From Alkaliphilus oremlandii OhILAs (GTDB lineage: Bacteria > Bacillota > Clostridia > Peptostreptococcales > Natronincolaceae), in assembly GCF_000018325.1 (NCBI RefSeq), contig NC_009922.1, positions 2,480,001-2,544,000 on the forward strand: 64,000 bases of DNA, written 5' to 3'. Shown one piece after another: positions 43,857 through 51,886 of the stretch. The notes beneath the pieces were generated by a model, which made no database searches, was not told where the DNA came from, and worked only from the letters and a program-made list of their open reading frames with translations. A program made the position numbers and the translations under genes. How positions within the stretch are numbered: position 1 is the first letter of the stretch; the number at the start of each line of letters is the position of its first letter.

Positions 43857-44187
43857 AACAAGCACCGCCAATCACTTTGTTTACAGTATTGCTATAAATC
43901 TGCCATTCCTTTTTCTTATGGGCCAACATTTTTTGACCTTTATCTGTAATATGGTAATATTTTCGTTTTCGAGCAGTGCCGCTTTCATCCCAATAAGACT
44001 CTACCATTCCTTCACTCTCTAAGGTATGTAAAATGGGATACATGGTTCCCTCTTTTAAAGTAAAGGTGTCGTCCGAACGCATTTCCAATTCTTTTACCAT
44101 TTGATATCCATACATGTCTTCGATACTGAGTAAATTCAATATAAGTAGCGTCGTACTCCCTTTCATCAAATCCTTGTCAATTTTCAT
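43849..44187 (-). CDS. PadR family transcriptional regulator
   Basis: 112 residues, a small winged helix-turn-helix of the PadR-s2 type: MKGSTTLLILNLLSIEDMYGYQMVKELE at the start (key words LLILNLL, GYQM), then LKEGTMYPILHTLESEGMVESYW and RKRKYYHITDKG. GGAGG precedes the ATG. It heads the unit with the SEDS and VanZ genes and probably represses it in answer to envelope stress or a drug. The inverted repeat beside its start codon is the likely operator. Confidence 0.93.
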   Translation of the reverse strand: MKIDKDLMKGSTTLLILNLLSIEDMYGYQMVKELEMRSDDTFTLKEGTMYPILHTLESEGMVESYWDESGTARKRKYYHITDKGQKMLAHKKKEWQIYSNTVNKVIGGACFE

Positions 44188-44203
44188 AGAATACCTCCTT
44201 CAT

Positions 44204-44255
44204 CTATACATCGATTATCTATGTATAGGTTATATGGATTTTATCCCTTTGTCAA
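44204..44255 (-). promoter_or_regulatory. Promoter and operator of the PadR-SEDS-VanZ unit
   Basis: TTGACA (plus 44250-44255) and TATAAC (44229-44234) are 15 bases apart, a short spacer. The perfect inverted repeat CTATACAT-N9-ATGTATAG (44204-44228) lies between the -10 and the ribosome site, resembling the ATGTAT-type PadR operators. Confidence 0.6.
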
Positions 44256-44263
44256 GATGCCAA

Positions 44264-44290
44264 TAAAAAAAGTTGCTCTTTATAAGCAAC
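44264..44290 (-). terminator. Terminator of the MFS gene
   Basis: GTTGCT pairs with AGCAAC, with seven T following on the minus strand. Confidence 0.8.
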
Positions 44291-44305
44291 CTTCTCATCC
44301 CTCTT

Positions 44306-45583
44306 TTATAACAGCTTTTTCAATTCTTCATCCCTAACAAATAAAATTAATCTGATGATTAAGATTCCCCCTGCACTTATAGGAAGGATCCATGTGGGAA
44401 TATAATCGATGAAAGCACCTGCTATCAGTAGCCCCAATGGTGCGATACCAATTGCCATGGTTCCAATTAGACTAAATACTCTCCCTCGCACCTCATCTGG
44501 CACAAGCTTTTGAAAAACAACCATGATCGGGATATCTATAAAAGCTACAAGCAAGCCGCCTACTCCCATAATCAACATGTAATATATAAAGTATTGATTG
44601 GCTGAATATTGATTCAACATGGGCATTACAGGAAGTGCTATTGCCATCAATATTCCGATAAATATTCCTAAAAATATGGCTGTTTGTTTAAATATCTTAT
44701 CCCGTTGGGGTAAAAATGATAATAGGATGGAGCCTAGTAAGATTCCTACAGGCCAAGCACCCTTTACCGTCCCGTATTGTATCGATGTCAACTGTAATGT
44801 ATTCGTTAAAATATAGGGCAATGGCACTGTAATTGAAAGCTGCATTGCAAAATTAATGATTAAAGAAAAAGACATGATACTGAATAAGACCTTATTGCTT
44901 CTAAAAAATTCTATCCCTTCTTTTAATTCCTGTATTACAGTAAGGTTTTCCTTTTCTTTGCTTTCATCGACGATCTTGTTATACTCAAAATTAATAAAAA
45001 TTTCTGATATGCCAGATAAGATAAAGCAAATCCCGTTGAGCAATAGGAACCATTGTATATTCAAAATTCCATAGACCAATCCTCCTAGGGAGGGGCCACT
45101 AATCGCCGCTATGGAGTTGATACTTTGAGATAATGAATTAATTCTGGTTAAATTCTTACTATGGACCAAGTTTGGTTTGCTGGCTTCCATAGCTACATCA
45201 AAGAACACATTGGCCGTCGATAGTAAAAAAGAAAAAATATAAATATAGTGAAGCTTGATTCCATTCAATTTACTTATCATAAAAAATAGCACCATCAGTA
45301 CACCACATAAAAAATCCATGCCCACAGCAATTTTTTTACGATCAAATCGGTCGGCTACTACCCCTGCAACTGGACCGATGATTACTCTAGGCAACATACT
45401 AAAAATAATACTGCTGGCAAAGGAAAGCCCTGAATTTGTTTTTTCTAATACATATAGACCTATGGCAAAGCTATAAATTTGCGTTCCAAAAAGTGAAACA
45501 AATTTCCCTGCAACAAACAAAATCAAATTCATCCTGTCTGAAGTTGCTGATTTTTCTGCAACTGTATTCTGCCGAACCTCCAT
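44306..45583 (-). CDS. MFS transporter (MFS_3 / macrolide-efflux type)
   Basis: 425 residues, twelve membrane helices. Signatures: FVAGKFVSLFGTQIYSFAIGLYVLEKT at the start, PVAGVVADRFDRKKIAVGMD (motif A) and VPDEVRGRVFSLIGTMAIG in the second half, all typical of the MefA-like branch that exports drugs. The real substrate is unknown. GGAGGG precedes the ATG. It has its own terminators on both sides, so it is a separate unit from the PadR and MerR genes. Confidence 0.87.
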   Translation of the reverse strand: MEVRQNTVAEKSATSDRMNLILFVAGKFVSLFGTQIYSFAIGLYVLEKTNSGLSFASSIIFSMLPRVIIGPVAGVVADRFDRKKIAVGMDFLCGVLMVLFFMISKLNGIKLHYIYIFSFLLSTANVFFDVAMEASKPNLVHSKNLTRINSLSQSINSIAAISGPSLGGLVYGILNIQWFLLLNGICFILSGISEIFINFEYNKIVDESKEKENLTVIQELKEGIEFFRSNKVLFSIMSFSLIINFAMQLSITVPLPYILTNTLQLTSIQYGTVKGAWPVGILLGSILLSFLPQRDKIFKQTAIFLGIFIGILMAIALPVMPMLNQYSANQYFIYYMLIMGVGGLLVAFIDIPIMVVFQKLVPDEVRGRVFSLIGTMAIGIAPLGLLIAGAFIDYIPTWILPISAGGILIIRLILFVRDEELKKLL

Positions 45584-45733
45584 ATCATTCCCTCCAATTA
45601 AAATAAAATATTGAAATTGTATTTTTGAATGTTCTAATTTCCTCTATTCTCGTTTACAATGTCTTATTTATATCTTAATGTACGGTCTATACGCAAGTTC
45701 AATATAAATTTTCATATTTTTTGAACCATCAAA

Positions 45734-45767
45734 AATAGGAACATGGTGTATACACCATATTCCTATT
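45734..45767 (-). terminator. Terminator of the MerR-methyltransferase unit
   Basis: AATAGGAA-ATGGTG pairs with CACCAT-TTCCTATT with one mismatch, loop TATA, then TTTTT on the minus strand. Confidence 0.85.
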
Positions 45768-45775
45768 CAAATTTT

Positions 45776-47026
45776 CTATTTGGTACCACAGTAAACCAGT
45801 GTCGATAGCTCATGTCCCTTAATCATTCCTTCATACTTCGAATTGATGGCAATTGCACCAATATCCTTCATTTCTATATGATTGAATCCTAAATTTAGAA
45901 TCTCATTTTTATATGATTTTCCCTCAAAGTATCTTCTTGAAGTAGAAGGTACAGATTTTAATAATTTAGATCCGGATTTTACATAATAAGAACATCCTAT
46001 CAAATTTCCACCCTTCTTTATCTTAGGAATTACGATCGAATCTAAAATTTGTTCATTTCTAAAATTATAAGTCAAAGAAGTCAAGTAATTTACAATATAA
46101 TCCATACTTTCATTCCGAATTGGTAATTTCATAAAATCAGCACAAATATAGATGAATTTACAATCTGGGGAATGCTGTTCTAGATAATCTTTGATGTATT
46201 GAATCCTACCCACATCATTATCCGTCACAATATAGATACTGTTTGGAGTGAGATAGGATAAGAACTGTTTGATAAAAAATCCAGACCCAGTTCCAAGCTC
46301 TAATACGATCTTATGATTCAAATTCTCTAAATCTATGTGACTTATAATAGCGTCGATAGATTTATAGATGTGATTAATTAAAGATGTCTCCGTTCCATCC
46401 ATGTATTCACCTAAAGTAGCGGCTGGTTTTACATTGGGGTCAACAGGTCCTTTTTGAATATTCTTCTCATCTTCAGAATCTAAGGATATATAAATTCCAT
46501 TCTCTACATTCCCGCCATAGCCGCAGCTACATTTAAAAGTCCCTTCCATTACCATATTGCTGGTAATCTTTCCGTCCTCCAGTTCTAACGGCGTCTGGCA
46601 TTTGGGACAATTCAGATACGGCATAAACGATATATGAATTCCTGTTTTTCCTATTTTTCCTTCTACAACCTCGTCAATACAATCAATTTCTTGAATTTTA
46701 TTATTTAATATCTCCAGAGCATTTTTAATACTACGTTCCTCTTCAGCTAAGGTGTTTTTCTTATGCCATAGGATCGCTCGGATATATTTTTGATCTTCCT
46801 TCGTTCTCAATTGAGATAATCGTGAATAGCCTATAATTTTTTGAATTTCAGATAATGTAAATTTTAGCGCCTTTAAATCGAGAATTTCCTTTAAATTCAT
46901 TTCTTCCTTCTCCCCAAAGAAATAATGCCCCCCCTTCTTCTCTGGCAGAAGAAGTTCTATATCCATGTAATGGCGAATGGTATCAATGGTAAGATCATAT
47001 TTCTTTGCAAATTCCCCTATTCTCAT
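45776..47026 (-). CDS. MerR regulator fused to zinc-ribbon SAM methyltransferase
   Basis: 416 residues from the ATG preceded by GGGAGGAAG; an earlier ATG encodes that site. Residues 1-75 are a MerR helix-turn-helix (GEFAKKYDLTIDTIRHYMDIELLLP, quoted in part), then a coiled coil (75-125). A zinc ribbon follows (CPKCQTPLELED...FKCSCGYGG), like the one in RlmA-type rRNA methyltransferases. Residues about 205-416 are a class I methyltransferase (VLELGTGSGFF, MDYIVNYLTS). MerR sensing joined to a methyltransferase suggests drug-induced modification of rRNA or the drug. A VOC gene follows upstream in the operon. Confidence 0.83.
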   Translation of the reverse strand: MRIGEFAKKYDLTIDTIRHYMDIELLLPEKKGGHYFFGEKEEMNLKEILDLKALKFTLSEIQKIIGYSRLSQLRTKEDQKYIRAILWHKKNTLAEEERSIKNALEILNNKIQEIDCIDEVVEGKIGKTGIHISFMPYLNCPKCQTPLELEDGKITSNMVMEGTFKCSCGYGGNVENGIYISLDSEDEKNIQKGPVDPNVKPAATLGEYMDGTETSLINHIYKSIDAIISHIDLENLNHKIVLELGTGSGFFIKQFLSYLTPNSIYIVTDNDVGRIQYIKDYLEQHSPDCKFIYICADFMKLPIRNESMDYIVNYLTSLTYNFRNEQILDSIVIPKIKKGGNLIGCSYYVKSGSKLLKSVPSTSRRYFEGKSYKNEILNLGFNHIEMKDIGAIAINSKYEGMIKGHELSTLVYCGTK

Positions 47027-47057
47027 AAAATACTTCCTCCCAAGACTTTCAATCACT

Positions 47058-47423
47058 CTATTTTTGCTCTACAAATTCCAGCCGCTCACCGTCGGGACCT
47101 TCAAAGAAAATAACCCGCATACGTTCTGTTACTTGAATGATACCTCCTATTATCTGAACCCCTAGATTTTTCAATCTTTCAATCTCACGCTCTAAATTCT
47201 CTACAGCAAAAGCAATATGATCCACGGGCCCTGCACTTCTTTTTTCGTTATCTTCAAATTTATGGATTAACTCAATAACACTATTTCCTGCCTTTAAAAA
47301 TACAATCTTTCTGATTTCATTTTCTAGGCTTCCTGTAACTGTACATTCCAATACCTTACAATAAAATTCCGTGGAAACCTGCATATTCTTAACCCTTACG
47401 CCTACATGGCTCATAGGATACAT
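47058..47423 (-). CDS. VOC family protein (glyoxalase/bleomycin resistance-like)
   Basis: 121 residues starting at the ATG of MYPMSHVGVRV, with GGAGGG seven bases upstream. It has two beta-alpha-beta-beta-beta repeats: SHVGVRVKNMQVSTEFYCKVLE and VDHIAFAVENLEREIERLKNLG. Metal ligands are His at SHVGV, Glu at VIELIH, His at VDHIAF and Glu at LEFVEQ. Members are glyoxalases, dioxygenases, epimerases or drug binders. It lies 31 bases before the MerR-methyltransferase gene, in one transcript. Confidence 0.85.
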   Translation of the reverse strand: MYPMSHVGVRVKNMQVSTEFYCKVLECTVTGSLENEIRKIVFLKAGNSVIELIHKFEDNEKRSAGPVDHIAFAVENLEREIERLKNLGVQIIGGIIQVTERMRVIFFEGPDGERLEFVEQK

Positions 47424-47450
47424 TCTTTCACCCTCCAATTAGTTCTCTCT

Positions 47451-49853
47451 TCAAATTTCTTCCCTTTGATCTGTATTATCACTTGAATTATGCCAAAACT
47501 CTTTTAGGTAGGTTTCGATTTGCTTTTTATCCTTCACTTTCCTAAAATGCTTCCACTCTGGTGGAAATAAAGCTTGATAGCCATAGGAAGTAAATCTGTC
47601 ATCTACAAGACAAACAATGCCTCGGTCCGTTTCCGTCCGTATAACTCGCCCTGCACCTTGTAATACCTTATTCATGCCAGGAAACATGTAAGCATATTCG
47701 TAGCCCTTATTATTTTTCTGATTAAAGTATTCCATGATCAGGTTTACCTCCAAAGAAAGCTGTGGAAGTCCTACACCAATAATAATTACACCAATTAATC
47801 GTTCTCCTACTAAATCGACTCCTTCGGAAAATATGCCCCCTAAAACACCAAAAGCAATAGATGTACGCTCCGGTTGATCTTCAAATTTATTTAAAAATTC
47901 TTCCCGCTCTTCTTCTGTCATGGTCTGTTGCTGCTGTAATACATTGATATGAGGATATTCTTCTACAAATACATCCAATACCCTTCTCATATATTGATAG
48001 GAGGGGAAAAAAACAAAATAATTTCCCGTTTTACCTTCGGATACCTTGGCAATCACATCTGCTATATGTATATAACTGCGATCTCGGTTCCTATATTTCG
48101 TAGAGATATAGTCCGCTACCATCAATCCTAGGTTTTCGGATTCAAAGGGCGAGCCTAATCGGATGGCATAATCCTCTTCTGCGCCACCTAAAATCTCCTT
48201 AAAATAAGGTAGCGGCGTTAAGGTTGCAGAAAAGAAAATCGCTGTTCTTCCTCTTTTAATTGCCTCCCCCAATAAATAGGATGGATCTAGGCAGAAAATC
48301 TTGAAAAATACATCACCTTGTCTTTTTTCTATATAGGTTCTATATCTTTCATCGTAAAATTCCGCAATTTTTAAAAAAGCAAACGCATTAAAATACAGCT
48401 CTAATAGATCTTTGTTCTCATCCATTTGATAGCCTTCTTTAAAAAGTTCATCAGTCTCTCTAACGAAACTAGCCAATAAATGATAAATCTCTGTGTTCTC
48501 TTCCTTCTGTATATAAAAAGAGTGCTCTCCACACTTCTTTCTCGCCTCAATCATAAAAGCATTTAACTTGTCCAAGGTCTTGTATACTTTTTGGCTCTGA
48601 TGCTTCATCACTCTTTTTTGCTCTAAAAATATCTTCTTGTTGATTTCTGCTGAAAACATCCCTCTGGATCGATCCACTAAGTTGTGGGCCTCATCAATTA
48701 AAAAGGTATAGTCCCCCTTTTCATCTGCAAAGAATCTTTTTAAGTATACCCTAGGGTCAAAAACATAGTTATAATCACAGATAACGCCATCTGCCCATAT
48801 TGCAATATCTAACGAAAACTCAAAGGGACAGATTTGGTGCCTTTGGGCATAAAATTCTATAATTTCCCTGGTAAAAGAGTCCTCATTCTGAAATAGATCC
48901 GCTAATCCACTTTTAACTCTGTCAAAATGTCCTTTTGCAAAACTGCACTCCTCTGGATTGCACTGTTTTCCTTTTTCAAAGCATATTTTATCCTTCGCAG
49001 TTAAAGTAACGGTTTTAAATCTTAGCCCCATGGATTTCATTCTGCTAAAAGCTTCTTCTGCAACCTGCCGCGTTATGGTTTTTGCTGTTAAATAGAATAC
49101 CTTGGAGGTAATCCCTTCCCCTATTGCCTTCACTGTGGGAAATAAAGTGGAGATGGTCTTTCCGATCCCCGTCGGTGCTTGGGCAAAAAGCTTCTTTTCC
49201 TCCTTAATGGTTCGATACACTGCCACTGCCAATTCCCTCTGCCCTTTACGATAATTGGAAAAGGGAAATTGTAATTCTTTAATACTGATATTACGTGCTC
49301 GTTTCCAATGCTCCAAGGTGTCCACCCAGTTGTAATAGGCCTCTATCAGTTCATTGAAAAAGCGTTCTAGCTCTTCAAAGGTCCATGTTTTTCGGAATTT
49401 TTTTATTTCTTCCGTATCTAGATGGTAATAAGTCAGTTGAATGTCTATATTTTGAAGTTGATGCTCTCTAGCGTAAATATATCCATAGCATTTTGCCTGT
49501 CCCCAGTGCGTTAGATTCCGATTTTCTTCTAAAAGGTCCAAAGGCAGGGTGGTGGACTTTATTTCATCGATGATGATCCGATCTTCTTCAATTAATATGC
49601 CATCGGCCCTACCTTGTACTGTCATCTGATATTTTTTATATGGAAAGCAATACTTCAGTGAAACCTCTGGGGTATATCCTTCTTTATAGGACCTTTGTAC
49701 CTTTTGATGAGCTCGAGTACCCTCTAACGCTCTGCTGCTTCCTGTAAATCGGCTGTCTAAATCCCCAGACATCAGCACAAACTCTACGAGGCTGCGAATG
49801 GATATGACAACTTCCTTATATTCTTCCAATGAAATCAACTCTTTCCGTTCCAC
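47451..49853 (-). CDS. Rad3/DinG-type DNA helicase with N-terminal nuclease-like domain
   Basis: 800 residues from GTG. Residues about 1-180 resemble the PD-(D/E)XK fold: QGRADGILIEEDRIIIDEIKST carries the D-x(n)-E-x-K triad (Asp, Glu, Lys). The XPD-like helicase follows with Walker A APTGIGKT, DEAHN, an Fe-S cluster loop with Cys at CFEKGKQCNPEEC and HQICPFE, FSATLTP and QGAGRVIRT. Such proteins unwind damaged or D-loop DNA. The start codon is 11 bases after the YcxB-like gene stop, so they are coupled. Confidence 0.88.
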   Translation of the reverse strand: MERKELISLEEYKEVVISIRSLVEFVLMSGDLDSRFTGSSRALEGTRAHQKVQRSYKEGYTPEVSLKYCFPYKKYQMTVQGRADGILIEEDRIIIDEIKSTTLPLDLLEENRNLTHWGQAKCYGYIYAREHQLQNIDIQLTYYHLDTEEIKKFRKTWTFEELERFFNELIEAYYNWVDTLEHWKRARNISIKELQFPFSNYRKGQRELAVAVYRTIKEEKKLFAQAPTGIGKTISTLFPTVKAIGEGITSKVFYLTAKTITRQVAEEAFSRMKSMGLRFKTVTLTAKDKICFEKGKQCNPEECSFAKGHFDRVKSGLADLFQNEDSFTREIIEFYAQRHQICPFEFSLDIAIWADGVICDYNYVFDPRVYLKRFFADEKGDYTFLIDEAHNLVDRSRGMFSAEINKKIFLEQKRVMKHQSQKVYKTLDKLNAFMIEARKKCGEHSFYIQKEENTEIYHLLASFVRETDELFKEGYQMDENKDLLELYFNAFAFLKIAEFYDERYRTYIEKRQGDVFFKIFCLDPSYLLGEAIKRGRTAIFFSATLTPLPYFKEILGGAEEDYAIRLGSPFESENLGLMVADYISTKYRNRDRSYIHIADVIAKVSEGKTGNYFVFFPSYQYMRRVLDVFVEEYPHINVLQQQQTMTEEEREEFLNKFEDQPERTSIAFGVLGGIFSEGVDLVGERLIGVIIIGVGLPQLSLEVNLIMEYFNQKNNKGYEYAYMFPGMNKVLQGAGRVIRTETDRGIVCLVDDRFTSYGYQALFPPEWKHFRKVKDKKQIETYLKEFWHNSSDNTDQREEI

Positions 49854-49864
49854 ACTATACTTCT

Positions 49865-50398
49865 CTATCCCTTCAGTTGTTCCAGAAGAGATGTCTTCGT
49901 TTCCTCATCTAAAAATCTCGTTGGTATAATTTCAGCAGAAAAAGCACTTAAATAGATTAAGACCATGTCCTCATGGACCTTAATATCCTTAATACTGTTC
50001 TTAGATACTGTTTCTGTTCCAATGCCATCTGAAACTTCAAAATGATCTTCGTAGATGACCATGGTCTTTTTCCCAAATACAGAAGAATTATCTCCTTCAT
50101 CCAATAGTTTTTTCGTCTGCTTTTCTACTAACCGTATATACATCTTTGGATATCGGAGGATCCATATTACAATAAATAGGATTGCAATTACAATCCAATA
50201 CTCCTTCGGTTGTTTAAATAGGACGGTCCCTATGGCGTATACCGGTACTGAGAATATTATCGGGATCAAATACCGTAATAGATTATAGTTTTTCTTCTGT
50301 GACGGGGAATTTTCAAGATGATGCAAATTAAACTGAATATAGTCTTCCTCTGTGATTTGATATTGAATTTTTATGGGAATCTCCTCCAATCTTATCAA
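49865..50398 (-). CDS. YcxB-like membrane protein
   Basis: 177 residues from TTG. The family usually starts close to the stretch IKIQYQITEEDYIQFNLHHL. Two membrane helices (about 43-62, 66-84) are followed by a soluble YcxB domain (YEDHFEVSDGIGTETVSKNSIKDIKV). The function is unknown. The start is uncertain: an excellent GGAGGAG site (plus 50381-50387) lies inside the TTG frame, six bases before an ATA codon at 50374, hinting at a non-standard start. Confidence 0.78.
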   Translation of the reverse strand: MIRLEEIPIKIQYQITEEDYIQFNLHHLENSPSQKKNYNLLRYLIPIIFSVPVYAIGTVLFKQPKEYWIVIAILFIVIWILRYPKMYIRLVEKQTKKLLDEGDNSSVFGKKTMVIYEDHFEVSDGIGTETVSKNSIKDIKVHEDMVLIYLSAFSAEIIPTRFLDEETKTSLLEQLKG

Positions 50399-50417
50399 GC
50401 TTTTGCCATAAACCGAT

Positions 50418-50445
50418 ACTATACAAGAATTATATCATAATTCAA
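50418..50445 (-). promoter_or_regulatory. Possible promoter of the YcxB-helicase unit
   Basis: TTGAAT and TATAGT separated by 16 bases on the minus strand, just upstream of the YcxB-like gene. Confidence 0.45.
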
Positions 50446-50488
50446 TAAAGAGTTGCATATCACTCCTTCCAGTCGCATAAATTGGGTT

Positions 50489-50615
50489 ATTTCGCAGTCT
50501 CGCAACTCAAATTTATTCACTCCCTCTGGTCGTGCAAATTTGGTGCTCGTTGCGTTTGACCTACCAACAATTTATCGCTCCTTCCAGTCGCATAAATTGG
50601 GTTAGGTCATAAAAA
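50489..50615 (+). repeat. 127-bp two-hairpin dispersed repeat, copy 2 (family I)
   Basis: About 90% identical to 34957-35082, same orientation, one extra base. A partial unit (CTCCTTCCAGTCGCATAAAT, 50463-50482) repeats its right end just before it. As at asnS, the element ends exactly in the poly-A that forms the U-run of a leftward terminator. Confidence 0.8.
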
Positions 50616-50635
50616 GCTCCTGAACTATCAGGAGC
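50611..50635 (-). terminator. Terminator of the thiamine-binding-like gene
   Basis: GCTCCTGA pairs with TCAGGAGC, loop ACTA, followed by five T on the minus strand; the U-run is shared with the dispersed repeat. Confidence 0.85.
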
Positions 50636-50641
50636 CTCTCG

Positions 50642-50941
50642 CTATAATTTACTTTTAACAGATGCCAATTTACCTTCTATGGTTGTTTCCTTATCTCTTC
50701 TATCGTCAATTTTCATGCTGGTGGAAACCCTCATGGCGCCTTCGCTAAACGGAACGTGATGAAGCTTTTTAGCCACCTCAAATAATCGATCGATCTCTCC
50801 TTCGATAATGGTAGACATAGGGGTTAGCTGATACTGAATTCCCTCTTCCTTTGCTAATACCTTATGACAAGCGGCTACATACTTACTAACACTGGTATCT
50901 CCCGTACCTAATGGTGCTACAGTAATCTCTAAAAGTGCCAT
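50642..50941 (-). CDS. MTH1187/UPF0045 family protein (thiamine-binding-like)
   Basis: 99 residues, ferredoxin-like fold: MALLEITVAPLGTGDTSVSKYVAACHKVL, then YQLTPMSTIIEGEIDRLFEVAKKLH and VSTSMKIDDRRD. The family includes thiamine-binding YkoF relatives and proteins of unknown role. AGGAGGT precedes the ATG. It stands between pcp and a terminator and may be co-transcribed with pcp (61-base gap). Confidence 0.88.
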   Translation of the reverse strand: MALLEITVAPLGTGDTSVSKYVAACHKVLAKEEGIQYQLTPMSTIIEGEIDRLFEVAKKLHHVPFSEGAMRVSTSMKIDDRRDKETTIEGKLASVKSKL

Positions 50942-51002
50942 CTTATACCTCCTATCTAATTTTTACATTTTTCTATATGATTATATCATAATTAAAATAG
51001 AC

Positions 51003-51644
51003 CTAACAAATGGCGCCTCCCTGCACTTTGATATCCCGTTTATTTTCAATGGCTGCATGGATGGCGACCGTAAGTCCTCTTACGATATCCTGTATATTCA
51101 TACTTGGCGTGTTGGCCTTTCCTACTACCTGTTCAACTAAGTATGGAATGTGTATAAACCCTACCTTCATATCTGGTTGATACTGACTTGCATAGTGCAA
51201 GGCAGCATACATCAGATGATTGCACACAAAGGTGCCTGCTGTATTGGATATAGATGCAGGGATATTTGCCGCTTGCATGGCCTGTACCATCGCTTTGATT
51301 GGAAGATCTGAGAAATATGCAGGTGCACCATCTTCAAAAATAGGAGAATCTATGGGTAAATTGCCTTCATTATCCTCAATTCTCGCATCATCTACGTTGA
51401 TGGCTACTCTTTCTACGGTGATATCGTATCGTCCTCCTGCTTGACCGATGCAAATCACCATATCTGGACTCTCTTTTTTTATAGCTCTAAATAACACATC
51501 GATACTTTTTCTAAATACGGTAGGAATTTGAATCGTAATAATTTCTGCACCATTGATCTGTTGAGGTAATAACTTAATCGCCTCCGTGGCAGGATTTATA
51601 TGCGCTCCCCCAAACGGATCAAAACCTGTAACGAGTATTTTCAC
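51003..51644 (-). CDS. pcp: Pyrrolidone-carboxylate peptidase
   Basis: 213 residues, peptidase family C15. It removes N-terminal pyroglutamate from peptides. The catalytic triad is visible: Glu in DITVERVAIN, Cys in TAGTFVCNHLMYAAL and His in VGFIHIPYL. GGAGAG lies upstream of the ATG. Start MKILVTGFDPFGG is the family standard. Confidence 0.95.
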   Translation of the reverse strand: MKILVTGFDPFGGAHINPATEAIKLLPQQINGAEIITIQIPTVFRKSIDVLFRAIKKESPDMVICIGQAGGRYDITVERVAINVDDARIEDNEGNLPIDSPIFEDGAPAYFSDLPIKAMVQAMQAANIPASISNTAGTFVCNHLMYAALHYASQYQPDMKVGFIHIPYLVEQVVGKANTPSMNIQDIVRGLTVAIHAAIENKRDIKVQGGAIC

Positions 51645-51789
51645 AGATAAACTCTCCTCCTTTTCATAGAACCTTTATCTCTATGATCTGTATATTCCAT
51701 TATATTTTCAATACGTCTTTAGAATCTCCTTTAAATTTTAGTCTGAAAAGTTATCCAAGCATATCTCTAGATTAGAGCATACTCGATTA

Positions 51790-51871
51790 AAAAATAAAAA
51801 TAACCCTCCACCTATTTATAAACATTCCAATGTCAATATTTTTGACAAGATTTATAAATATATAGAGGGTT
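51790..51871 (-). terminator. Terminator of the CoA-transferase operon
   Basis: AACCCTC pairs with GAGGGTT; inside, TATTTATAAA pairs with TTTATAAATA and TGTCAA with TTGACA. Read leftwards it ends in ATTTTTATTTTTT. Confidence 0.75.
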
Positions 51872-51886
51872 CTTTATTGTATAGTT

